NCBI RefSeq assembly: GCF_902459465.1
Contig: NC_047080.1
Coordinates: 9,460,866-9,524,865, forward strand
Length of the DNA stretch: 64,000 nt
Reading direction: 5' to 3'
From: Asterias rubens
Lineage: Eukaryota > Echinodermata > Asteroidea > Forcipulatida > Asteriidae
Below are positions 21,354 to 34,200 of this stretch, in pieces; within the stretch, counting starts at the first letter, position 1; each line of letters starts with the position of its first letter. The notes beneath the pieces were generated by a model, which saw only the letters and a program-made list of their open reading frames with translations, searched no databases and was not told where the DNA came from. A program made the translations under genes and the position numbers.

Positions 21354-24300
21354 GTTAGCTGCTTACCACTGGTGCCCAACACTAGTGCTGATCATGGGCA
21401 CCGGTCTAAGGTTGGGTCACTGGTGTCCATCACTAGTGCTGTATCATACGGTTATGCTATGGGTACCGCTGTAAGGTTGGGTTAGTTGATTACCACTGGT
21501 ATTCATCACTAGTAATGCTGACCCGAGGGCCCAATTTCCCAGGCTCTGCTTACCGCGAAATACTGGGCTTTCAAACACCATTCTCCGCTTACTGTGCAAG
21601 CACTGAATTTCTGCGCTTGCTGCGTTAGCGAAAAAAATAACTAAAGTAACTAAGCACAAATTCCGTGCTAACCATTGAAATATGCTTGACATAAGCGCAG
21701 AATTCTCTGCTTCCGTTAGCACCGATTGTTTGCTAGCAGTAGCCTTGAAAATGGGCTCAGATGGTTACACTTTGGGCACTGCTCTAACTCAGGTTGGGTT
21801 AGTCGGTTACCAATGGCTTTGTTCTCAGTATACGTAGTCTTGTAGTGAATTTGTACAGTAGTGTGTATAATTTATTAGCTTTGATGTACAGATGGACATG
21901 GACTACTGCCTGCTGTAGACTGGGGGTATTCAATGCATGTGCAATATTTGCAAGAGACAAAGAGAAGTGTCATTAATGGTAGAGTAGAGTTCACTCCTTT
22001 TTAGCCCTGCCCCCTTCTAAACAATAAGGTTTATCGCGATTCAGAACCGCAATGCTTTGTGGGAAGGCATAGGGGGCAGTTTGCTATGCAGTGTATGTTT
22101 TCATGCACGACTCACGCACGCATCGCCTATATCTTTGTGTGTGTTCAACAGCGTCCTCTCTTGATATTTTTCTATTCGCGATAAACCTTATGGTGGGAGG
22201 TTTTTTGGCACTGAGTGTTTGTACACTATGTCTGCATACGGTGATTACTTTGCCAAACAAATATTGAAGTTTTACTTTTAATAAATAATGGAAGATAATA
22301 CTTTGGTAGTTAATCTCTTAAGCCTCATTTGGGTAAAGTGAATTTGGTAAAGCACTTTTGGTTAAGCGCTTTGTTTAAGACAAACATGGCTGAAGAAAGT
22401 TGAAGGAATGTTGGCACCTTTTAAGGCCTCCAAACTAGTTAAACTCTCCCAAGATTGCTTTAAATTTAGTGTCTAGTATAGTGGACATAATGATTAAACC
22501 TTGGGTATACATTAAGCAATGTGAGTTTAATGTGTTAGTGTTATTATTATTTATTATTATTATTATTATTTATTTGACCTCAACAAATACAAGTACATCA
22601 AAAAGTACAGCAATAGTTAAACGAAAAGCAACGAACCAATCAAAATAATAACAAATACAATAAATAAACCAGCAAAAAGCACACAATAAATATAAAAACA
22701 AAAACTAAAAATAAAAACCCAGAACAGAACATGACAGGAGGGCAACTAGATGAGCAAAAAAAAAAAGGAACGAATTTAAGAGGAGCATGCAGGCATGGGG
22801 AGTAAATCAACTGAGGGAAACAACTGGACAGACCAACAAAGAACAACTTATGTTAGTTATAACTCTGGGCCAAATTTCATAGAGCTGCTTTGTGTTCATA
22901 CTGTACGATTTCCATTTCATAGCGCTGCTAACCGTGAGCACACCAAAAGGCATGCTAAACTTCCGGTGCTTTTACCGTATGAAAATTGTCCTGTTAACCT
23001 GTGAAATACGAAACTTTACGCACTAGTGAGCACCCTATGATTTCATACTATATTATTATCATCTACCTCTCTTCATGTATTTGTGTGTGCATCCCGATCA
23101 AAGATTTCATTTTTGTAGTTATCTTCTAAGATGCATGTTTGATGTAGCTATGTGATGACAGTACACTCTGTAGGTTATTATGACAGATTAACTTGACTTA
23201 TAGGCACCGAATGGTAATTACTAAATATAATTAATAATATAATATAATGACTTGGTAACAAGTAATGGAGAGCTGTTGATAATATCAAACATAGTGAGAA
23301 ACGGCTCCCTCTGAAGTTAGATAGTTTTTGAGAAAGAGGTAACTTCTCATTCAAATACAGCCTGCTCAAATACTAATACTTCAGGCCTGAAGCCTTTATT
23401 AGGCATCTGAACGCACACAAAGTTTTGCAACAAGATTTTTATGCAAGTCGCCTGAAGGCCACTTGAAGGTGTGGGCTACAATTATTTTTTTCCAGAGGCC
23501 ATTGCCACCTACTCCTAGGGCTGAAACAGGGTTACCCCTTTTACAGTGCATACCGATGTAGGTTTGGGTATCATCAATACAAAGCCTGGCAGGTAGAGCA
23601 GAAAGCACTACCTCCCCAATTTTACGTAGCAAGTGTCACGACCGGGATCCAAAGCCACACCCTGCTGATCAAACATCAGAGCTTGAATCCGGTGCTCTTA
23701 ACCGCTCGGCCATGACACTGCAACTTCAAATGACCAATTGAGCCCAAATTTTCAGCCCAAAATTTATGCATATGTTGGGATACACCAAGTGAGAGTACTG
23801 GTCTTTGCAATTATCAGATGTGTCCTCTGTCCAGTGCTATTAAGGGTTTATTTATTTATTTTATAGTTTTGTGTCTAGACTACAGTATGCCGCATGCAGA
23901 ATAGGAAGTTCCTTTGTGTGTGAAAATACTTGATCTATTATTTCTTATGATTTGGACATTAAGACTGGCATTATTTTCTCGAATTTGAAATATTTATTTT
24001 TTCCCTTTAAACCTTACCTTACATTTGAAATATGTATGGAAATTTAATTTAAATCTTTTTGCTAGCTTTGTTTTAAAGTTATAAATTTTGTTTCTTTTAT
24101 CATATTTGTACATAACTTAAAAGCTTACTTTTGCTTTGACTAAACTATTAAGGTCTTGAACAATTGATATTTGATATACTTAACACTTTAAGCACCGAGT
24201 ATACAGCACTTACATTGGTGTATGGTTTAAATGAAACAATACAATATACTTAAATAATTGTTGTTGATTATTTTCTGCTGACCTTACTACTACTAACAAA

Positions 24301-24477
24301 AAACACCGGAGTCCAGCTATCTGTGCCCAATTTCATAAAGCCTATAAACACAAAAACTGCTTAGCATAGAATAGTATTGCTTAGCAGAAACAAGTTTACC
24401 AGCCCAAATTACATTAAGTTTGTATAGTTGTACCCGACTCAATTTAGCGAAATTGTCAAGCAGTATTTTCTGCTTAA

Positions 24478-24854
24478 AGCCAGTGGACACTATTGGTAAT
24501 TGTCAAAGACCAGTCTTCCCACTTGGTGTATCTCAACATATACATAAAATAACAAACCTGTGAAAATTTGAGCTTTATTTGTCGTCGGAGTTGCGAGATA
24601 ACTATGAAAGAAAAAAACACCCTTGTCACAAAGTTGTGTGCTTTCAGATGCTTGATTTCGAGACCTCAAATTCTAAACTTGAGGTCTCGAAATCAAATTG
24701 GTGGAAAATTACTTCTTTCTCGAAAACTACGTCACTTCAGAGGGAGCCGTTTCTCACAATGTTTTATACCATCAACCTCTACCCATTACTCGTTACCAAG
24801 TAAGGTTTTATGCTGTTAATTATTTTGAGTAATTACCAATAGTGTCCACTGCCT
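24478..24854 (-). mobile_element. TTAA MITE family A, nested in another repeat
   Basis: Perfect TTAA on both sides (24474-24477 and 24855-24858), ends AGCCAGTGGACACTATTGG and CCAATAGTGTCCACTGCCT. It interrupts a 'CCCAATTTCATAAAGCC...GGCTTTATGAAATTG' palindromic repeat at about 24328-24880, so the MITE is the younger insertion. Confidence 0.92.
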
Positions 24855-26133
24855 TTAACAGCTTTATGAAATTGTGCCCAGGTTGCTTGATACAGAAGAC
24901 CTCTATATGCAGATTCTAACTAGAACAAAACATAATAATAATAAACTTAATGTTATAGTGGCTTTTTATACAACGCTCAAATCTGTTGCTCATGGCGCTC
25001 CAGTATTTTTTCTGCACGATATGTGAAGCTATGTTTTCTGTATGAGACCAGTATATATAAGACAAACTACTTTACGTAGCACCATGTTATGGTTTATAAG
25101 GTGCCATGACACAATTTGCAGCCAATCAAACCAGGATTTGGAACAATCTCCCAACTGCCATCAGGGAATCTAATACTCTATCTGCTTTTCGTAAAGTCCT
25201 TAAGATTCACCTTTTTCCAAGTTAATTTCTTTCTAGTGCGCTATGATCTTGATAGAAAAGCGCCTTATAAATTTTAATTGTTTTTTTTATGTTATGTTAA
25301 GAACAATGGGGGCCAACCACTTTTCTTTTTCGACAAGTACACTGGGTTCTTTTACAATAATACTCGACACACAAGACCTATGGCTTTACATCTCATCCGA
25401 AGGCCGCAGCAACAATGGTCAAGTTTCTTGCGTAAGGACAAAAGTTTTACGAACGGGACTCGAACCCACACTCTGCTGATCAGAAACACTAGAGCTTGAG
25501 TCCAGTGCTCTTATCCACTCGGCCACAACATGCTTAGCATAAATGAGACGAGCCATAGTACCAATTTAAATTACCAACATACTTGTTTATTGACATAAAC
25601 TGAAGAATGTAGCAAAATGATTTAAAATACCAAGAGGACTTTCATTCTGAAATTACCCTGTTAATAATGAACCCTTAAGTGAAAACCTTAAGTTTCAACG
25701 GTAGAATATAAGACAATCTCAGATTGATTTTTTCAAATTCACGTTTGGTTGTATGATTGGCAAGAAAAGATAACCTTCCGATTCACACTGTAAATACATT
25801 ATCTCTTTAAAAAATGTTAATATTATTGCGAACATAATTTATTGTATTTTTTTCTTGTATAAATGAAAATTAATTGAAAGTAAAAAGTAATACAAATTAT
25901 TGTGGTTAATGATACAAACTTTCTTAGGCAAAGTCTGCATCGAGCATTATTAAATAAGTGGACAGCTTAAAAAAATTACAAGCAAACTATTAGTGTACGT
26001 AAGAAGTGTGTAGTCATTGTGATACGGCTGTAAAAAATTGTCCAATCAACAGCTGTTATTTAAATTACTCAATGACCAATCAGGGCCATGTTTCATTGTG
26101 CTGCTTATGGGTAGATGTGTATGTCGCTTTCAA

Positions 26134-26493
26134 AGGAACACGTTGCTTGGATCGGTCGAGTTGGTCTTTAAAAAGCGTTTGTGACCGTTTGTTATAAAAT
26201 GCATATGGGTAGAAAGATGTTGTAAAAGTAGTATACAATGATCCACACAAACATGCCTCGAAATTGCACGGTTTTCCTCTAAACCTCGTCGACTAACACG
26301 GTCGGCCATTTGTGGAAATGGCCGACCGTGTTAAGTTCGCAAAGTAAAAGGAAAACCGTGCAATTTTGAGGCAAATTTGTGTGGATCATTGTATTCTACC
26401 TTTAAAACATCTTTCCGACCATATGCATTTGTATAACAAACGGTTACAAATGCTTTTTATAGACCAACTCGTCCGATCCAAGGCAACGTGTTG
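26134..26493. mobile_element. TTAA palindromic element family B, copy 1
   Basis: Almost entirely self-complementary: AGGAACACGTTGC...GGCAACGTGTT at the ends and CACGGTCGGCCATTTGTGG / GAAATGGCCGACCGTG at the centre. It is related to the copy at 56377-56756. The right end is decayed and no target duplication is clear here. Confidence 0.85.
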
Positions 26494-27337
26494 GTTTAAG
26501 CGCATTTGATTGGATAGCAAGTTAATTTTGTTTGTGAGTTGGCTTCGACTTACTGTCAATATAAATGGTTGTGCTAAGCAGTACCATGGAATAGTTGCCA
26601 AGTTGAAAAACAGAAAGTGCTCTCCTTACAGGGCCCGCACGCCACTCTTGAAGGGGAACAGCAGTTTTTAGCTCTGGTTAGGGGCACCTCTTTGAGGAAA
26701 ATATAAATTTATATTGGACCTTTTCCAAGGGCACCATGGCAAAAGCACAGGGCACCACGGGTGCCGTTGGTTAATTTGAGGCCGGCCATACCAGTATGCG
26801 TTTGCATGTCAGTAAATGCATTGGTTACTTAAGTTTTCAGTAAAATTTGGGTATTAAATGTGTGCATCGCACAATACATTTGTCTTTGTGCCAAACGTGT
26901 TAAAACAATTCGGGTAGTAGGCCTACAACCCCTGAATCATAATATTATTAAATAGATGTTAAATTAGCAGCACTGGGATAATAATATAATGATAATAATA
27001 TTGATGTTAAAATGTTGAGAATACATTTGTTCCACAATCCAGTACAAAATCGATTAAAGACAAATAAATGCAGCAAATAAATGGAAAAATCTTTGGCAGA
27101 TGATAAAAGTAATTGTTCTTTGTGTGATTTTATCTTTATTCAGAATTATCTGATTAATGTTGAGGGTCCGTCTTCAAAACATTATTTATCCTTTTTGATT
27201 ACTGCCATCCACTGAGTTGTCTCGTTGGAAAATCTGTTTTACTTAATTTCTGAGAGAAACTACTTCATGGACTAAGTAGAACAAGTATGGGATTTGAGAT
27301 ATTACATCATGAGGTAATAATGTATAAATACTATTAT

Positions 27338-28307
27338 TTGGTTTGTGGTAACACCATGTGTATCTAATTGCTGGGTAGATATAAACTTGTGACATTTTAT
27401 TGTGCATTCATAAATACCTCAGACAGTTTCGCTATTCCTATTGGAGGAGAGCGCGTCACGTGGGTGTATATAAACCTTTGTTTATGACCGGTAAGAAGTG
27501 TCAATTCATGGGCGTAACACGCGACCTTGCACCTGTTCTTATAAGACAGTTTCTTCATTCCTGATGGTCGAGAGCAACGGCTGAAACAGTTGTGCCACAT
27601 CACGCGATACGCGCACAGCATTCCCTTATAAGGAGTTGTTTACCCGAGGGCGGCGGAGGGCTTTACCATTTCATAGCTGGAGGGGTGTTGTGTTTAAAGA
27701 AATCATTTAACAGTTATAATTTTTGCATTCATTTTAATTTTTGACCAAAAAGTGATGATGTTTTTGACCGAAAAGGTATTTATGAATGCGAATCAAAGTG
27801 TGTTGAATCGGTTTTCAACTAGTGGTTTAAACCTGCCGAGGCCTGGTTCTTTATAATTTACCTCGACTTGGGCTCGGTAAAATTATCAAGAACCAGGCCT
27901 CGTTGGGATTAAACCACTAGTTGAAAACCTCTTCACTACAAATTGATTCCCTTATTTAATATATATTCTACAACCGCTTAGTAGATGTTGGGGGAATTAG
28001 GAAGACTTTCTCTTACTGAAGAGTAGATTATTCAATTATAACAAGAATTGTCCTGCTTATTAACTACTACCTGGGCGAAAGGTAGAAGATCGGCCGGGAC
28101 TAAGTACTACTTTCACTTTATGGATCGAGGGGACTAATCATTGTTAACTTCACTACCGTGGAGTGAGTTCTTTATTGGTCTCAACATTTTGACTAGCTTG
28201 CTCTAGTCATCACCAGGAGATTGTAGAACATAAATCAAGACAAGTCCTCAAAAGAACATAATCCACCCAGCAAGTAGACAAACACATGATGTGACCACAA
28301 ACCAAAT
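27338..28307. mobile_element. ~970-bp inverted-repeat element
   Basis: Ends TGGTTTGTGGTAACACCATGTG (about 27340) and CACATGATGTGACCACAAACCA (about 28285) are inverted and imperfect. The interior holds a separate near-perfect hairpin (27810-27929), and the right part contains a 'GCTTGCTCTAGTCATC' segment also found at 50912-50984 and about 54058-54085. No coding capacity. The element ends just downstream of the ENDOG stop. Confidence 0.6.
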
Positions 28308-28339
28308 ATACAAGAACAATAAGAGTTTATTTTCTTCTT

Positions 28340-30370
28340 TCATAATGGAGCATTAACACTTCGTAAGGCGCTCTTTGGCAAACGCTCAAACAATAAAATA
28401 CCAGCCGCTCGTTCAATAGCATCAACTGGAACAAGAAACCTCTCCAGATGAGTTTCGTCTGGAATGGCCGAGTTTGGAATAACAAAAGCTCTCAAATCAA
28501 AGAGTTGTGTAGACGTCTCACCAACAATGATCTTGAAGAAATGTGTTGGGACTGCCACCGAGTTCCCAATGACTTCATACTTGACGAACGTTCTCTTTTG
28601 TTCTTTGCTGTAAAAACAAACAAAAAAACAAAACAATTAGATTTACCCTCACACCGATGTGTGTTAAGCACTGTACACTTGGTACTTTCCCAAGTTCTTT
28701 GAAAAAAATCTGCAAGCAAATCACGCAGGTGAAATTTGAACCCATGACCTTTGCATTGCTAGTGCAGATAGAGACAGTTCCAATCAGATGTGTTAGCAGC
28801 AGATACGCAAAGATTTAAAAGATTATGGTATTTTTGCATCGGGGTATAGAATGTTTTTACCCTAACCTCAAGATTTGGGGGGGAAAAAATTCAGAATTTG
28901 GGAAAGTACCGAGAGCTTTTAAAATACACTATTCAAATGAAATGATAATAAAATAAAACTGTGTTTTTTGTTGAAATAAATAAAGAAAATATTTGGTTAA
29001 GTTTCTAAATACCATTTCAGTCAGTACATTTGGCATATAACAGCCTGAAACTTCATTTTTGTAAAGTGCACTTCCATGGGAAAATCTTAAAGTCTATGGG
29101 AAAAACGGTTGAAGGGGCACCAAGGCCAAGACCAGGGCATTGGTTGCCATAGCCTTCCTGGACTCTGTGAAATTCTAAATTCAAGGCCTGCCTTTATAAC
29201 ATGTTCAATATACTTACTATGGCAAATAAAGTGGTCCGGTGCAAACATAAACTTTGGCATACTTCTTTGTTAACGTACGAACATACTTCTCCAAATCGTT
29301 CCAAATACCACGGTTGAAACCTTCCCCAATCTGTGAATTATTTTTTTAGAAATAGACCGATAGTTTGATGTTTCTGTCAAAGGAACTCTGCAAACTCCAA
29401 CCGGGGGATGAAATCCCCAAGCTGGCAACAGCCAATCTCTCACATTCAAACGTTGGTTTAACATCTATGATTATAAAAAATTGCACATTGCACTAATCAA
29501 GAAATTGTGATACAGTAACTAGACGACAATACTTATTCTAGTCATTGTGAAATCAGCGGTTACCTTGCAAGGCCTTGGTAGGGTTATAACCCACAACCCA
29601 GTGATTGCAAGTCCTGCAGTCTAACCACAGGACCACAGTGACCAGTTTGTTTTGTGCAAGAACAAAAGAAAACACTGAAAGTGAAAGTGAAACTTACATT
29701 AAAGGAAAAGGTTAAATTTTCAGTCTAAAACATTTCAGTTTATGGACTAAAACATTACAAATTTTTAAAATAAAAGAGAACATTTAAAATAATAATAATA
29801 ATACATTTTCTTTCTTCTATTTTATTGTTTAACAAAAACTGAAAAATATATATATACCTGTGGACTGACATTACTCAACAGAAAAGTTTGCTGCATGACC
29901 TCATCTGACCTCCTGTGATTGGCCGCTGCAGCCATGTGACCTCTATCATAACCACTCCCTCTGTAATCCTTATTGGTTGATTGAAAGAACGGATGCACCG
30001 ATTGGTCGATTTCAAACTGGCAATTAGTTCTTGTAATCGCATCATTATACTTAACGTCTTCTCGGGTGAGACATTCAAAGACCCATTTCGGGTTGCGCAT
30101 TCGACAATCGTAACACAAGACGTAATTGTCGTGCGTTCGGATTTCATCATAACCGGGGAAACCAAACTTCATGATTTCCCCAGAGTGATTTGGAGGTGCT
30201 GGTGTTGGGAGTTGTTTCTTTGCGGTAGCTGCATGTGTGAATATCGACCATCGAGATTGTACGATATCATCACATGATGGTCTTTCAATCCTTCTCTGAT
30301 GATATGAACCAAGAAGTCCTCCAACGCCAAGAGACACACAAGAAATTAACGGCCAAATAATTCTTTTCAT
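28340..30370 (-). CDS. ENDOG: endonuclease G, mitochondrial (3 coding exons, 297 aa)
   Basis: Coding exons: 29858-30370, 29218-29330, 28340-28607; phases 0 and 2; 297 aa, the same length as human ENDOG. Residues 1-22 form a hydrophobic, positively started leader suited to mitochondrial import or inner-membrane anchoring. The DNA/RNA non-specific endonuclease fold follows: GFPGYDEIRTHDNYVLCYD (about 70-88), the active-site signature DRGHMAAAANHR (142-153, with His145 as general base and Asn151 as metal ligand by family analogy), FLLSNVSPQ, then NVYVCTGPL-like YVCTGPLYLP and ERFLVPVDAIERAAGILLF near the end. Known role: mitochondrial nuclease linked to mtDNA maintenance, paternal mtDNA removal and DNA cleavage in cell death. 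An AATAAA lies about 10 nt past the stop (minus strand, 28326-28331). Divergent from CRYZ. Confidence 0.96.
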
Positions 30371-31228
30371 GATGATCTAAACACAAAATGAGAAAACAGT
30401 ATTATGATTTTTTTGAAAATGCCTTAAATTGTACAGTATTTAAGAAGCAAAGGGAGTCTAGCATTTGGGCAGCACTTTTACTATACTATGGATAAGAAAT
30501 TGATCTGCTATTGGTTAAATCTTGCATAAATTTCAAACACACATTTACGGGATAGGCCTACTGTTGTAAAGTCGGTTATTATAGGCTAAGACGAGTCTGT
30601 TTGGCAACAGTGGACTTAATTGGCTAACATGCATAAACCATAGACCTTATGCATTGACGTCATCCAGCCGCCATCTTTGAGGTCAAACGGTGACGAAACA
30701 ATCAAAACGCACATAGATTGACCAATGAACAATCTCCTTTTGACCTCAATGCGGGGGCGCCGTACTGAAATGACGTCATGTGCATAAGGTCTATTGGTGC
30801 TGCTGAATGCCCCAGGCAGATGACTGCTCATCATAAAACCCATTCATTTTCAACATGATCCAAACACACACTGAAGTGCCCTTGAAAAGTCAAGAATTAA
30901 GCCACAGCACAGCTGTTTGTTTTTTTAAATAAATTAAGATTTGTGTTTCCAAAATGTATACTATTTAAATATTTCTAAAAAGTTATAAAATTAGAGCACT
31001 TACTTTTACTTTAGTAGGGTAGGTTCCCTATGAATCATGAATGAAGGAACATAGATTGAAGGAGTGTTGACTTCCGAATTTGGGGCTGTTTTTCGGGGTT
31101 TTCCCTAAACAGCAGAGTTTGGGGAAAATACTTGCAGACTGCGGCCACTGGAGGGCGCTACATCAGTTGAATGGTCAGTCGTCACTCTTCTTGGCGAGTG
31201 ACTCTTTTTGGACCAAACAGACGATTAA
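30371..31228. promoter_or_regulatory. ENDOG 5' UTR intron and shared ENDOG/CRYZ promoter
   Basis: On the minus strand a strong donor AAAA|GTAAGTGC (last exon base 31004) and an acceptor GTGTTTAG (ending 30377, exon resuming at 30376) suggest an ENDOG leader exon upstream of 31004 and an intron of about 630 nt directly before the ATG. CRYZ starts its coding at 31229 on the other strand, so both genes would start within about 200 bp. The intron includes an inverted-repeat element (30640-30794) with two TGACGTCA motifs. Transcript data would be needed to place the start sites. Confidence 0.55.
30640..30794. mobile_element. small inverted-repeat element carrying CRE motifs
   Basis: Arms ATAGACCTTATGCATTGACG (left) and GACGTCATGTGCATAAGGTC (right) are inverted copies. 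Each arm contains TGACGTCA (30655-30662 and 30771-30778), the CRE/ATF consensus. It is about 155 bp long and non-coding. Confidence 0.7.
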
Positions 31229-34200
31229 ATGTCGTCTGCCAGTAAAGCGAAAATTGTTTTAGCAACCATCATGAAGGCCATTCGTGTCAACCAATTTGGC
31301 GGTCCAGAGGTCCTTAAAATGCAGGGAGATGTCCCAATCCCTCAACCTTCACCTAACCAGGTCGGTTTCGTTTGCATATGATTGCTGCATTGTTTTCTAC
31401 CAATTTTCAATTTTCTGTAGTGTGTTGCTGATGTGTAAAATGTGAGTGTCGTGTTTCTATGGGGAGCCCCAAGCGGTCCCCACTTGTGTGGCCAAGGTCA
31501 GGTAGCCTTGGCCACACAAGTGGGGCTATGTTTCTAGTTGCGTCAACGTAACCCTCCTGCCGTCTGCAGGAGGGTTGGCAGGAGGGTTCAGTAGGAGGGT
31601 TACGTTATATCACAACTATTGTGTTTCCTGCCTGAACATGCTGAAGTGTGTGTGTTCTTCTGACGGGACACGCCCCCAAAAATGTAGGCGTGTACTAACC
31701 ATGCTCTCTAGTCTCTGAAGTAAAGTAGTAACAAAGATTTTTGAGTTTGATGACAACAGCTCTTTCTTTTCTATTTTAATTGTTTCCTAAAATCGTGAAA
31801 TCATGATAAGTTTACTAAAAAATTAAATTAAAAGGATGTTGAAAACAGGGGGAAACAACGATTTTCACTTGCAGTGCACTGGGCATCATCAAGCATCAAG
31901 GTGAATTTCAGGTTACAATTTTTTTCGCAGTGAAGTGTTTTCCCTTTTATTTTAAGGTTTTGTTTGAAAAACAATCCCCCACTGCATTTACATGATTTTG
32001 GTCATATTTTTATGGGGAGAAGACTTTGTGTAGGTAGATGTCCTGCCGTCGATTTCACAAAGAGTTAGGACTCGTCTTATCTCGAGTTAGTACGAGTAAC
32101 TCCTCTTAACTTAGGATTAATCTTAAGGTCTGCATGCTACAGTGCAGGGTTGGGACTCGTCCTAAGTCCTAAGACTAGTCTTAAGTTAGGAAGAGTTTTG
32201 TGAAATCGACGGCTGCATGTCTATGCCTGGAGCCTCCAAAATCATAATGCGGTCATGGTTTTCGTTATATTATCGCAGTATTGAAATGGAAAACTGAGTA
32301 TGATGGTATTTTGATACTTCTAAAATGACTCTCGGTATTAAAAATATAGCAGGACTACGTTTGGAAATACATGTACATGTAACAGTACATGTAACAATTA
32401 AAATTTATAAGGTGCTATTCCATCAAGATCATATTGCACTAGAAAGCAATTAACAATTTAAAAGGCGAGTCTTTAGGACTTTACGAAATGCAGATAGAGT
32501 ATTGCAGATTCCCTAATGACAGTAGGGAGATTCGTTCCAAATCATTGGCCAAGCTTAGACAGTGGCTTTGAAGTGGTCCTGGGGTCGATTTCACAAAGAG
32601 TTAGGACTAACTTGGGACTAGTACCTAAGAGATATCAAAAACGTACAGCTAGTCCTAAGTTAGGACTAGTAACTCGTCCTAACTCGAGATAAGACTAGTC
32701 CTAACTCTTTGTGAAATCCACCCCAGCATTCATTATTGTGCCCTTTGTTGATAATATTGTTGTCTTTCAGGTATTGATTAAAGTACAAGCAGCCGGTGTG
32801 AATCCAGTAGAGACGTACATCCGCTCCGGTGTTTATTCCAAGCTACCAACCCTCCCATGGACCCCTGGACACGATAGCGCTGGTACTGTAGAGGAAGTGG
32901 GGTCGGGGGTCACCAAAGTCAAGGTCATGATCATTGTTATGGTTTCATAAGATCCAATGATACTTTTGATTATGATGTAGGCCCCTAAATGAATTTGATT
33001 AATTTTCATATAATTACCACAAACTGCCATTTCATGAAATATAGTCTATGAAGTAGGCCTATGATTTGAATTGCAATTACTCAGATTTTTTATAATTTGT
33101 TTTTTGTTCGAAGCATAACATTGGTCTAGTCATGTTAAATTTTAATGTATTCCATCTGTATATAGTATGCATCTACGCATTGGTGTGGAAATAAAGTGAC
33201 TTATTTACTTTATTTATTTGATTTTACACAAATCTTTCTCATACTTCAAACTTACTGCCTCTAGCTATTGCCGGCAATCTCGCTTGTCTAGTTGGTAAGA
33301 TACTGCTCTAGAATTGCAAAGGTTGAGGGTTCGAATCCCCACCCGAGTATTAAAATATGCCTGTGATTTTTTGTTTCAAAGAAAGCACCGGTGTATGTGG
33401 GTAAAACCTAAATAAATATTATCCTCGATGCAAATTTAACATCTGTTTTATCTGGTTCATTAATGATAACTTGGATTCTCTCTGTGTTTATAGCCTGGTG
33501 ACAGAGTTTTCACCAAAGGGACAATATCAGGTTCCTATGCAGAATACACACTGGCAGAGAGTTCATGTGTATTCGGTCTGGATGCCAAGCTAGATTTCAA
33601 GCAAGGCGCAGCACTAGGTATCCCCTATTGGACAGCATACAGGGCCGTTATTCAGCGAGCTCACGCTAAGCCGGGCATGACGGTTTTGGTTCACGGAGCG
33701 AGTGGCTCGGTATGTTTTTAACTTTCTCGTTTCATTGTTTACTCTGACCAACTGTTGTTGAGCTGACATTGTAAATTTTTAATTTCAAACAGGTACATGT
33801 AATGTGTTTTTCTTGTGGACGACTGTAGATTGAATGTCGTTGCAAATACAGCTGTAAAAACAAATCCATTTGAGCACTTTAGGCATCATTTCCTTTTCAC
33901 TTAAAAATAGAAGGTATACATTTGGTAATCACTCTTAGAATTAGTGGCAATAACAATGTGTGGTTAGAAGCATAAAGCAGCTGAAAACATAAAACATTTT
34001 CAGAAACATTTCACTTTGAAGTAATGTGGTCACCAAGTTTTTTAAGTTCAAAGTTAAGTTACCACAAAAGTACTTGAATTTCAAAACAGGTTGGCGTAGG
34101 ATCAGTTCAAATCAGCCGAGCATATGGAATGACTGTAATAGGCACAGCAGGATCAGAGCAAGGGATGAAACTGGTACAGGACGTTGGAGCTCATCATGTA

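Larger units (their letters stand above)
21354..28339. other. WDR47 to ENDOG interval: 3' UTR and repeats
   Basis: No coding exon is supported. The WDR47 3' UTR starts here; an AATAAA at 22280-22285 is a possible poly(A) signal. Repeats seen: 'GGGCCCAATTTC...GCTTACCG' copies (about 21526-21770 and 22866-23008), a TTATTA run (about 22535-22575), a fragmentary MITE-like piece (about 23200-23400), SINE-like copies (about 23440-23730 and 25290-25530), a family A MITE nested in another repeat (24478-24854), a family B palindrome (26134-26493), a 'GGGCACCAC' repeat (about 26628-26790) and a long inverted-repeat element (about 27338-28307). Confidence 0.6.

Noticed and set aside
22640-22846. hydrophobic minus-strand frame
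   Set aside because: Low-complexity A-rich plus strand gives a Phe/Leu-rich artefact.
24568-24819. small proteins repeated across the window (FETSNSKLEVSKSN type)
   Set aside because: The same peptide occurs in every family A MITE copy, so it is repeat sequence, not a gene.
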